A stretch of 64,000 nucleotides of DNA. Origin: Phoronis australis. Lineage: Eukaryota; Phoronida; Phoronidae. Both the position numbers and the translations under genes were made by a program. A model generated the notes under the pieces. It searched no databases and had not been told where the DNA came from. It was given only the letters and a program-made list of their open reading frames with translations. Within the stretch, counting starts at the first letter, position 1; each line of letters begins with the position of its first letter. The stretch spans positions 84,476 through 148,475 of the forward strand of contig NMRA01000769.1 in the NCBI GenBank assembly GCA_002633005.1. Direction: 5' to 3'. Below, piece by piece: positions 12,319 to 21,829 of this stretch.

Positions 12319-14484
12319 ATGAAAGTGGCACCCTTTTGTCTGAGCCTTTTTGTCGTGTTTCCGGTTGTGACGTGCACAGCTGTAACTGAATCAGCGACGT
12401 CGTATATAAGAATTACGTGGCTTTCCCCGTCGTTTAGAGAGAACAACGGAACTGGCTTCGCCGACAAAAGCACATCGACTATAATACCAGGATCTCGTGC
12501 AACTGAGAAGAAAATGAAAGCAACATCTACGATAGGCGTGACAAGCTATTTCATAAATTGCACTGATGATGAAATGACGACCAACCTTTCAAAATTGGAA
12601 TTCAAGGACGAAATAATCTTTATTAGTTTGAAAGTTGAAAACGCGAGTGGTTCATACCCGACACAGTTTGTATGGGTCAAAAATAATCTAGGAAAAGCTT
12701 TTTTGTGCTGTTATGAGAAGTTCAAAAGCTATTCTTTGGTGCAAATTTTCCGTCAAAATTTCAAGATAGATTACATCAATGTTGCAGTATCATGCCAAAA
12801 TGACAACGAGAAACAGATATTCGCAATGATGTTGCATCTGTTCACTAAGATGTTAAAGGATGAAGTAGTGATGAAGAGTTCGACATTATGCGTCCCTAAT
12901 GTACACGGAAACTATCGCTGTTGTCAACTTTTTGACTGGTCGAAGTGCGCTTTAATCAAAGGGCCACTCTTTGAAATTACAGTACTGCTTATTACTTCTG
13001 CGTGGCTATTTTTTTCTTATCCTTTAAGCGTATCGTTTTTGATCCCTCGACAGGAACAAAAAACAATCGTTGATGACAAAGAATATATCGGTCTAACTGA
13101 AGTAACTCCTCTGCGATGGTCTCATCCCCTGCAGTTTTTTGTAATACACAAAAAAATCTCAATCATTTGTCGCATTGCTTTTATTATTTATGGCATTTGC
13201 TTTGTCTCGTGGGCTATTTTATATTTTTTAAACTTCTTATCATATGAAACATATGTTGATACACACTTGTTTATATTTCTTTTAGCACTTTTTTTATACG
13301 TCGGAATACCTGTTTGGATAGATATTTGTAATACTATTCACGAAGGAATTTTACGGGGCTCTTATAGAAAAACGTTTGAAGCAAGTTGGTTCGAGCTGCC
13401 AGAAAACTTCAGGCTCAGGGGACGCGTACATTTTACGGATACAGTTCTTCACAGGGCATCGTTAATTGGTAAAGTTGCATTTTGGAAATATTGTGTAGCA
13501 GAAATACAGGGATCGCGTGAGAGACGTCAACGATGTTTGGGTTTATTTTTCACACTTTTACCATTGCCATTTTTTCTAGTCAGGTATCGTAGCCTGACAA
13601 TTGGATTGAACCGCAAAAATCGCGGCCTTCTCTGGATTCTTCTTGTCCTTTTGCTACTGTATGTTGGTGTAAGTAGTCGCCTTCTTGCAGATTACTTAAT
13701 GTATACTCTCAAAGGGTTAATTACAAATCATAAGGACATGCACGTAAACTATTTGTGTATTCTGTTTGGAGTACTCTTCGTTTTGAAAGTTTTAAGTAAA
13801 GGGAAACAACAATACGTCAGTTACAAAAAAATAATATTCGAAAGCACCGAACACGTCTATCCTAGCATGTTTATTATAGAAGATGGTATGCCTTTTATAC
13901 CTAAACAATTATACGACCATGTAATTAACTCTTTGTTTCCTGTCGCCATGCACGAGATTATAGTTTTCAGTAAAATTGCCTTGGGCATGATTTTTTTTAT
14001 AGTCACTAAAGAGACTATAGATCAGTTTCGAATCGAATGGTCAGAACTGGGTGCTTCTGTTGTTTCGGCCCTCGCTTTTGCCATCCCAGGTATTTTGGAG
14101 TATTATAGCGTTGGGGATTCCATGAACGATTATCAACTAAAACATAAGGTTCAATATTGCATTAATGACTGGCTGAAAGAAAATATTATTGGTGTACCTC
14201 CACGCAAGCGGGATCAGGCACGAAGCACAGAAAATATCCGAGCACACCCTACTCCACCGATTAACCCCTTGTTCGGTCGTCAAAGTGTGTCTTTGCCACT
14301 TTTGATATCACGTAATCCGCGTCGCACCGAAATCGACCGCAGAGCATCCGACTCCGTGTTAACCGACGGAACGTACTGGGGACGAGAGGACTCGGATGCG
14401 GTCAACTTTGTCCAGACATGCTTGGTCTGTCACAGCGTACAGCAGCCAATCGATTCTCCTCAGGTGTCTTCACTAACGTACTGA
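12319..14484 (+). CDS. Unrecognised multi-pass membrane protein, single coding exon
   Basis: A 721-codon frame. I chose the ATG at 12319 (A at -3) over the upstream GTG because it begins directly with a signal peptide (MKVAPFCLSLFVVFPVVTC). Residues ~21-215 form an ectodomain with eight cysteines (91, 130, 131, 159, 191, 201, 202, 210) and N-glycosylation sites near 90 and 108. Hydrophobic segments follow at about 217-241, 280-304, 315-334, 406-421, 436-456, 478-492, 539-562 and 579-596. The last ~120 residues are polar, with basic and Ser-rich patches (RRTEIDRRAS). Signal peptide, ectodomain and 7-8 membrane spans suggest a cell-surface receptor or channel-like protein, but I recognise no family motif, so no function is assigned. 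The frame is intact and the coding potential looks real. If there are eight spans, the basic tail would be extracellular, so one segment may not cross. Confidence 0.8.
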   Translation: MKVAPFCLSLFVVFPVVTCTAVTESATSYIRITWLSPSFRENNGTGFADKSTSTIIPGSRATEKKMKATSTIGVTSYFINCTDDEMTTNLSKLEFKDEIIFISLKVENASGSYPTQFVWVKNNLGKAFLCCYEKFKSYSLVQIFRQNFKIDYINVAVSCQNDNEKQIFAMMLHLFTKMLKDEVVMKSSTLCVPNVHGNYRCCQLFDWSKCALIKGPLFEITVLLITSAWLFFSYPLSVSFLIPRQEQKTIVDDKEYIGLTEVTPLRWSHPLQFFVIHKKISIICRIAFIIYGICFVSWAILYFLNFLSYETYVDTHLFIFLLALFLYVGIPVWIDICNTIHEGILRGSYRKTFEASWFELPENFRLRGRVHFTDTVLHRASLIGKVAFWKYCVAEIQGSRERRQRCLGLFFTLLPLPFFLVRYRSLTIGLNRKNRGLLWILLVLLLLYVGVSSRLLADYLMYTLKGLITNHKDMHVNYLCILFGVLFVLKVLSKGKQQYVSYKKIIFESTEHVYPSMFIIEDGMPFIPKQLYDHVINSLFPVAMHEIIVFSKIALGMIFFIVTKETIDQFRIEWSELGASVVSALAFAIPGILEYYSVGDSMNDYQLKHKVQYCINDWLKENIIGVPPRKRDQARSTENIRAHPTPPINPLFGRQSVSLPLLISRNPRRTEIDRRASDSVLTDGTYWGREDSDAVNFVQTCLVCHSVQQPIDSPQVSSLTY

Positions 14485-14640
14485 AAAAAGAGGTGACTAT
14501 AGCTCCCTCCCCCAGCCCCCCATGGTGCTCCGCCCATGGCTTGGTGTTCACAATGTGTCTTTTGCCAATGCGAGTCTTCTGCATCTCATGCCCAGTAAAA
14601 TTGGATATTTGTACACCGCAGTTTTGCACCGACATAACCC

Positions 14641-14772
14641 GGCGTGCGTTCAGTAACGCTAGAACCTAGCTAAAATCTAGGTCAAAGTCACATGTTCAAA
14701 TTCAAAATACACGGCAATGTCTCACGTAATCTCTCCAAGTCTTAGCGAGGTCCTAGCGTTACTGAACGAGGC
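14641..14772 (+). mobile_element. MITE family 'GTTCAG', copy 2
   Basis: It starts ggcgtgcGTTCAGTAACGC and ends GCGTTACTGAACgaggc: near-perfect inverted ends of about 17 bp around a ~95 bp core. The best preserved of the three copies in the window. Confidence 0.8.
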
Positions 14773-15057
14773 TCATTCGAGCCCACATGATTTACAACCT
14801 TCGTATGGAATGATTTCGCTGACAATTTTTTGTACAGTGTACTGTCGTTAATATCAATGACATTCTTGTATCAAATACGGTATACCTCTCACCGTGTGAT
14901 GTTACATTTTTTCCTTTAGCAAGTTTTATAAATAGCATAATAACACGTATATTTTTTCTTGACCACAATTCTGTTTATCCTGTGTCAGCTTGCTTACAGC
15001 GCTAACTATTATTTGACAGAATAACTTGTAATTTTTAAAGGTTACTGTATAGCGTAG
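14773..15057. other. Intergenic, nothing recognised
   Basis: AT-rich sequence between two short transposons. Confidence 0.4.
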
Positions 15058-15297
15058 CAGTGGCAGATCTACGATTTCAGTAAGGGGGGGGGGTTTAGGA
15101 TTCCAGAGAATCCGAGGCGCGTAGCGCCGAGGGGAAGGAGGGTCGCGAGAGGGTTTCCCTCCTCCGGTGTAAGATTTTTTGGGATTTTTATTAGCTAATT
15201 TCGTTTTTCTGGCGATTTTTTTTCCAGTTTTTATTTTTGATCCTGTCCCGAGGGGGGGGGGTTAAACCCCCTGAACCCCCCTGTAGATCCGCCTCTG
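15058..15297. mobile_element. 240-bp TIR element with 5-bp target duplication
   Basis: The left end is CAGTGGCAGATCTACG; the right end, in reverse complement, is CAGAGGCGGATCTACA. The element is flanked by an exact 5-bp duplication, CGTAG (15053-15057 and 15298-15302). The ends match the ~1 kb tRNA-cored family (copies at 18730, 27457, 54374, 59034), but the interior is different and short with G/C homopolymer tracts. The CA-starting TIR with a 5-bp duplication best fits a hAT-related (hAT5-type) non-autonomous element. Confidence 0.8.
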
Positions 15298-16289
15298 CGT
15301 AGTATACAAATTTGTTAAGCGTTATTGTGTTCATCTTAAAGTTCGTTTGGCTTTCACTAGTTTTATGATGAGTAGTCTGTTTGCGCCTAAAGACCGCTTA
15401 ACTTTGTTCACACGCTCGCACGCATCACTGTGGTGCCTGTTATACTGGCGAAACGCGTCGATATCTGAATACACGTGTATATCTGGGCATTTGTCTAAAT
15501 GAAGTTCTAACATTCAAACAAGAATTATCATCCAGTATGTATGTCAGAATACTCAATGTCCAGTTTTAGTATCTTGGATAGTGCGAGGACAGACTATGGA
15601 CTTGTATATTCGGTTGTTAATGCTTTCCTGAATGTGCAAGTGGATCACCTGGTTCTCACACTGTTTTGAGGTTATTGTCTAGAATAGGCTTGTTTACCTT
15701 TGTGTCTCACACCTGCATGACCTTTTACTTGTGACCTTGACCTTGCTGGTTCTTGTACCTTTGTGACTGAGGAGTGCAACTCGAAATATGTCAGGAATAT
15801 GAAATTGTATACTATTTGGCTATTTATTAAATATTTCATTTAAATTTTGTTGTGTCCTTAAATTACTTTAACAGGTGTTTTAAAACAATTATTTCGTTGA
15901 CAATTTATCATTGCAGAGTGGCTGAAAAAACATTTAATGCTAACAAAATAAATTGGTATAATGTTTAAGTGGTGAATCCAGAAGAATTATTTAGGGAATT
16001 AACATCTACCCCTATTTATCAAAGTAGTTTGCTAGTTGAATTAGCTGTGTGGTAAACATTAAATGTTCACAATTGGTTTACTAGGAATGTTTCTCTGTAA
16101 AATGCTTGAATCACATACATGTACTAAATTTCAAGTTCCCGTTTTCAAATATACTATGTAAGAACTACAGACGAAAAATAAAGGTTATTTAATGACAAAC
16201 CCGTTCTCTAGCATCCAGTCAGCCAGTCAGTTGTCAGTTGTGAACTCACTGCAATGAAACGAACAAAATGTATCACATGCGCGCACCCT
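15298..16289. other. Intergenic, nothing recognised
   Basis: AT-rich, with no supported exon on either strand. Confidence 0.4.
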
Positions 16290-16445
16290 GAGGGGGGGGG
16301 GCTCGTTCGAGCCCCCATTTGGCAAAGCTGGCAAAAAAGTCCACTTCAGAGAAACAAAAAGTCCGAGAAAACGAGTTCTGAAGGTGGTCTTGCCGCTTTT
16401 TTGTCAGAAAAAGGTCCACATCGCCAGAAATTCGAGCCCCATATT
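16290..16445 (-). repeat. Dispersed repeat 'GTGGACCTTTT', copy 2
   Basis: Read on the minus strand it gives atgtggaccttttt, ctcgttttctcggactttttg and tttctctgaagtggac, in the same order as at 8745-8930. The 152-codon open frame starting at 16254 runs through this repeat and is not considered a gene. Confidence 0.6.
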
Positions 16446-16923
16446 AAAGCTATGTTTACATCAACTTTTACAGGAGCTGTACATGGATTATGCTTCACAA
16501 ACCATACATTAAAGGATTTTTTAAGAAAACTTTTACAGCGACCATCGATACAGTTCACTGATGGTCATGCAGTAGAAATATTTGTAAAGTTCACAACAAA
16601 ACTTAAGCAGTTGCCCATGAAGTGCAGAGAATGTTGTTCATGCATGCTGCATCGGACTGTTCTGGGGATCAAAAGCCTTTCTCAAATCAAAGAAATTCAT
16701 AATCCACAGTAAAATGGCCACAAAGGCCAGGAGCACTGAGCCAAACTAAATATTTTTACCAGAGTGCCATTCATTCAGCAACACCTGCATTCTACATTAG
16801 AAAACCATGCATTGTTATGTATGGTTATGGTACTGATAAACAGATGGCGCTCGTGGCCATCGCGTTGTAAGTACGAACAGAGACCGTAGCGTCTTTGGTA
16901 CGAAAGAATATGCCGGCGAGGTA

Positions 16924-17056
16924 TTAAAGGAGAATGCCACCCGATTTAATTAGTCTTTTTTGCCGTCTTAATCGGTCTATATCCACATCGCCTCGCATAC
17001 GGTCGACCTTACCTTGCCCAGAGGTGTCGCGTTAACCTGTGAGGAAGGTGAGAAAC
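16924..17056 (-). repeat. Dispersed ~130 bp repeat, copy Y
   Basis: Reverse complement of copy X at 9554-9684, with well preserved ends (ttaaaggagaatg at the left, cctgtgaggaaggtgag at the right). Confidence 0.7.
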
Positions 17057-18729
17057 GACGCTAGCGACGTCAGTGGTTCATATGCAGAGTGAATGCCGCT
17101 ATGTTGCGGTGCATCGTTCCCGCTTGTTCGCACTAAGCAGCTGCGAGGAAAACGGGTATATCGTTTTTTTTTAATTCCTCGAGAGTCCGAAATGTTTAGG
17201 AAGTGGCTCATGGTAGTGAAGAATGAAATGTACGCTGTAAATAGCAAGTATGAGGCCGTGAAACATCTCCGTGTCTGTGGCCTACAGACGTCGACAGTGG
17301 CCTGACGAATGCCGGCTTACCAAATAACTCCATACGTTCCGTTGCTTGAGCTTGTTCAAGCGCCTCTCTAGTATTTCTTCATCACTGCATTCCTGTTCGA
17401 ATTGATAGCCTGTAAATTTAACGATTCACCTGCGAAGTCGGGACTGATCGAGCTCTAGCTCGTCCTAAGTCGGGATTGCGAGTTGCCATGTTTGTATATT
17501 ACTGAGCGTTCTGTTTCAAAATGAATTATTCTCACCCTAACCAATACTTATATAAAACTCAAACAAAGTCTGTCTCATTAGATGCAATTTGTAATGCCTT
17601 TGGAGTGTTCGTGAGTGCAAATGATTTGAGAAGCCAGCAATGAATAAATCTATGCGTTACTAGATTTAGGTGCAATAAAACTAATTGACGGGACACCGAC
17701 GGAGGCCGTGTGAGCTCATGCTAATTTAGTGTTTGCTTGCAGAAATTGTTGTGAAGCGACTCGATTTCCATCCCACGGCCAGGTGTTAGGGGAATCTTTA
17801 TTTATATTTGCATTACTCATGATTGTCAATGTACAACTTCTGCCCTGACGGTGCTGTGGCTAAAGCGGAACCTGAATTCGCGGCTCCCGACGAGTAAGTA
17901 GATTTGCAGTTTCGTGGCTAATTCACCAACATAATTACCGTGCACCATACTTTGGGTCACTAGTATAGTATTTTTGACTGCAAAAGTTTAGTTTCCACTG
18001 AACTTTGGCTGGTTCATGTTCGTGATGTCTGATCAGTTTCCGAGCCACTGGCCGGGATAACGGCGGAGTCAATCCGGCCGGCCGCGACGGGCCTGATCGG
18101 GCTCCGGGCCACTGGCCAGGATAACAAGAGTTTTGTGTTTAGAACTCAAAATCACAAGTCTAAAAAACACAGATCTAGGTTTTCCTGTCTGTATCTCACG
18201 GAAAATACTTCGAAATTATCTCCGAACAGACCCAAACTCCTGCTACGGACCTTATTGGCCTGCCGAACTTTGTAGGCTACGGTGTGTCCAAATACCAATA
18301 AATCCGTATGAGCGAGTAAAACAACACGTTTTTATAAGAACTCGGTGTATTTTCAAGGGTTTTACATCAATGTTTGATGATTTATTGGTGTTAAACGATG
18401 ACTTCAAGCGATAAGCTGACACCAGTAACCCGTGTTGTGAACTGCTGAACAGACTGCGTGTGAAACCGATGACGTCATTGGATAATTTCAACACCTCCGT
18501 CTGCCTTCAGGTGTCAGGTAACGCAACCGTACGTGTCGTTATGGAGTAGAACTACTCGATCTAAATTGATACAAATTAGGTTGTTTTTAGGTGGTATGCT
18601 CCTTTAAGTGGCACATAACATTTAGGCTGCGACCGCACTTAGGCCAAGTTTGGGGGCATTTTGTAGGCGGGCATTGCATGTAGGCTCAGTGAATGTGGTG
18701 TGTTTGTATTTGTGCACATGTTGTGAATA
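17057..18729. other. Intergenic, nothing recognised
   Basis: No supported exon. A small duplication of 'cactggcc(g/a)ggataac' lies at about 18044-18124 in an unusually GC-rich island. Confidence 0.4.
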
Positions 18730-19226
18730 CAGTGGCGGATCTAGGATATCACAAGGGGGGGCAACATTTTGTCCGGCTGTAAGCATTTGTGCCAACCACG
18801 ATTGTAGATGCGCATAAAGCCGAATTGGGGGAGCATACCCCACTCCCGCCAAGGAAATGTTTCTGTTTTTTCCTCTAAAAATCAAGCATTTTCCATGATT
18901 CCTGAAGTATTATCCAAGAAAAAAAACACGGAGAACGTGTCAAACAGGAAAAACTGCATGTACCAGAGACTGGAACCCACAACTGGCGGACAGAGCGCGC
19001 GTGCTTTACCGCTACACCACCACGACAAACTGCTAATCTCATACTAAGAGACCTACTTGTTTATCGTCCACAGCGTTTGGGTGCGAAAACTACTTCTTTT
19101 TGTAATGCTTATTACACGTTTTATATTTTGTGCAATCGGTTCTTAACAATTTTTTTGTATTTAAAATAGTCTTCAAATGCCCAAAAAACCAAATCCGTTT
19201 TTCGTGCTGGCAATAATGACGGGATT
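18730..19226 (-). mobile_element. tRNA-cored TIR element, copy A (truncated)
   Basis: The terminus CAGTGGCGGATCTAGGATAT starts at 18730. The sequence then follows the family (snippets caacattttgtc, atcaagcattttcc, cttattacacgttttat) up to about 19226, where similarity stops; the other TIR is missing. The tRNA-like box A and box B words lie on the minus strand between about 18975 and 19050. Confidence 0.75.
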
Positions 19227-20584
19227 AGGCTAGGCAATGACCATCGCCTCTGTTGGCCCGAACCAGAGGCGATGCAGCTCCTATAGGCGCTCTGTACGCC
19301 GGAAGCTTTTCGGCGAATTATGCCTCGCACCATAGACTATATAATCTATGCTCGCACCGACTAAACCATCAAAGTCACGTTGTTATAAATACCTTATGCG
19401 CATAGAAGAACACCTTAGGAGGTTGTCGATGGGTGTAATTCCTTCCAACTCGAACAACGTCATGCGGGTCGACCAGTAAATGCTCGAGATCAGGTAACTA
19501 AAAGAATACCAAGCCCAGTTGTTAAAAGCGATTTCAATCTAGTCCTGTGAAACAAAATAATAACTAATGATTTTAGGCAAATTACACGGCATTTGTGGCG
19601 AAAGACTACCCAATATGTCACAGTTAGCTAAGTCCTGCTTTTATTTCTCGAGTGGGACGCCAATGGCGTATTATTAGGGGAAAGAACGAAGATTGGTTTA
19701 AATCACCAAAAAAGGGTTCAGTATCCTTTTAACATACCGTCAGGTAGTGTTTGCGGGTGTTTTACTTTGACAGCTGATCGACAGTTTTTTCTTTTTGATA
19801 TAAATTGGTGATTTTATTACGTCTTTGGCTCACTTCTTCAATATCACGTGCAAGGTGAATCGTTGAGTAACGTTGTCGCATACGAAATGATTACCGGTAC
19901 ATTAACAAGCATACGTGGGCTTCAAATTAGGCAAAACAGGAAGAAAACGTTATTGTGCGACATAAAATTAACAAACATAATGTAAATTTCTTAGTTTCAA
20001 CCAAGCGCTCATGGAGAAATTTCGGGTCAATCAAATGCCCAAGCTTGGTTTTTAAATCCTTCCCACGGGATGTATGATTCGATCTGGAACGACAAGCCCA
20101 TACTCCTCCGCCTTTTGTGGTAGTTTGCAGCTGTTCCGCCTACCTAATTAAATGGAATTTACCGGGCGACGGTGCCGTGTAATAGATTCGATAAAAGCTA
20201 GATAACCTCGAAATAAATCTTCATCGCTAACATTTATCTGCAGTAAAAAGTTCATCCTGTCGATTTTGCAGCTCTAGTCGTCTACGAATAGCTGTCATTT
20301 CCCACACAGGTAAAATGGAAACATGTTCATATCTAACAACCTGAATGTGCCAAAGAGAAAATTTGCTGTGCGAAATTTAGGAGTTATTTCGTTTCATTGA
20401 TGTATAATTGAAAACGATATTATCCATTTTGAAATGATGCTACACGCCGGAGAAAGGTTAAGTCAATGAGAGTTCTTCAGCAGTAAAACCTGCTGGTGGA
20501 CAAGACAATAGAAATACTCGCCTAGCTACTACCTAACACGATAAGAGAGGAAGATACAAGCAATGTTCATGAGGGCACTCAGTC
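19227..20584. other. Intergenic, nothing recognised
   Basis: It contains a hairpin, atcgcctctg...cagaggcgat, at 19243-19273. No supported exon. Confidence 0.4.
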
Positions 20585-20835
20585 TTAAAAATGGGAGGCT
20601 CCAATTTTTGAGAATATGGATCTTTTACAAAATTCACGGGGTACAATTAGAGCTATGAATTGTGCATTCGCCCAATTTTCTTAGCTCCTGCCGTTTTAGT
20701 GGACATTTGTCTCGTTTTCTACTTTTTTCGGGGTATTTTTTAATAATTGTTTCTCTGAGGTAGACTTTTCTGCTCACCTCGACAAATAGGGGGAGTGGTT
20801 TGTTAGAGCCCCCCGAGCTCCCGTGGGTGCGCGCG
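20585..20835 (+). repeat. Dispersed repeat 'GTGGACCTTTT', copy 3
   Basis: Same block order as at 8745-8930 (tttttgagaatatggatctttt, ttttagtggacatttgtctcg, tgtttctctgaggtagac) and more diverged. Confidence 0.55.
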
Positions 20836-21755
20836 TGAAGTTTGATACAGGGAAATTTGTTATCATTCAGAGAACCAAACTGATGAGTAAGATATCTCAT
20901 CTCCCACGCTTGGCGAATGAGAACCCAATGCTTAAACTACATTTTGTAATCACTCACAAAGGCATCCAAGCTGTGAACTTCTGTCATGTATATTATGCCA
21001 AATGCCTTTATTCTGACTTCGACTGCGTGACTGATGCGAAAGTGGCGAATTTGATTTTTGAACATTATTCATCAAAACACTTTGGAGCTCAAATGAACCA
21101 ATGTTTCTGTTCAGATAGCGTGATTCGTATATGCATAGCCTCCTTTCATGAGGATCCTGAAGGTGGCGTTATCCTTGTTTTAAGATCTGAACACTAGATT
21201 AATCTACAGTGTGACCAGATGTCAATGAATGATTAAGAACACTCTCACCTCACAATGCATTTTGACGTGTACCCTTGCAGACGGTTCTCCACCAATGTTA
21301 CTTGACTGGAATATTGTGAAAATTTGTCCTGAGAATGGGTTAGTGACAATAAACCGAAACGTCGATTAATATGTCATTGTTAACATATGCGCTGATTTTA
21401 AAGTTCGTACTCATATTTTAACCAAAAACAAAAAGTGATCAGGGATCCTTTAAAAAACACGGCCTAAGTCTATCGGCCTATTTAATTTGAAGGACTTCTG
21501 GGCCATGTTAGTTTTTGTCCTCTTCACTTCCAACTTAATGGTCCCGTTGGCCCGAGTTAAGCAATCACAGTGCGCCAATGAAATTATGTTGGCGCCATTG
21601 GCGAGAAGCGCGCCTCTAAAACAATCCCCGAAATCAGGCCCTGAATTTGTTTCTCGAATATCCTCTCATGTGAAACAATCATACACCTCTATCATTTTTA
21701 CACAGAATACCACACGGAAAAATTCAGTGTGAGGAAATATGATAGCGCGTTATCT
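20836..21755. other. Intergenic, no supported gene
   Basis: A 124-codon frame starting at 20823 begins inside the preceding repeat and shows no family resemblance. The words 'gacaataaaccgaaacgtcgattaat' near 21345-21372 resemble the 'cgaaacgtcg' stretch seen at many invertebrate retroelement tails, but nothing else supports one. Confidence 0.35.
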
Positions 21756-21761
21756 TTGTCC

Positions 21762-21769
21762 TATAAGTA
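21762..21769 (+). promoter_or_regulatory. TATA-like box of the secreted Cys-rich gene
   Basis: TATAAGTA, 60 bp upstream of the ATG at 21830. The spacing leaves a leader of only ~30 nt, which is short but possible. Confidence 0.4.
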
Positions 21770-21829
21770 CCGCGGAATGACCATTCGTGAACCAGGCCTT
21801 CGACAACTGTTGACGAAGCCGTGTCCACG

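Noticed and set aside
16254-16712. 152-codon open frame
   Set aside because: Its first third is an interspersed repeat and the rest has no recognisable family or splice context.
20823-21197. 124-codon open frame
   Set aside because: It starts in a repeat and has no family resemblance; I could not support it as a gene.
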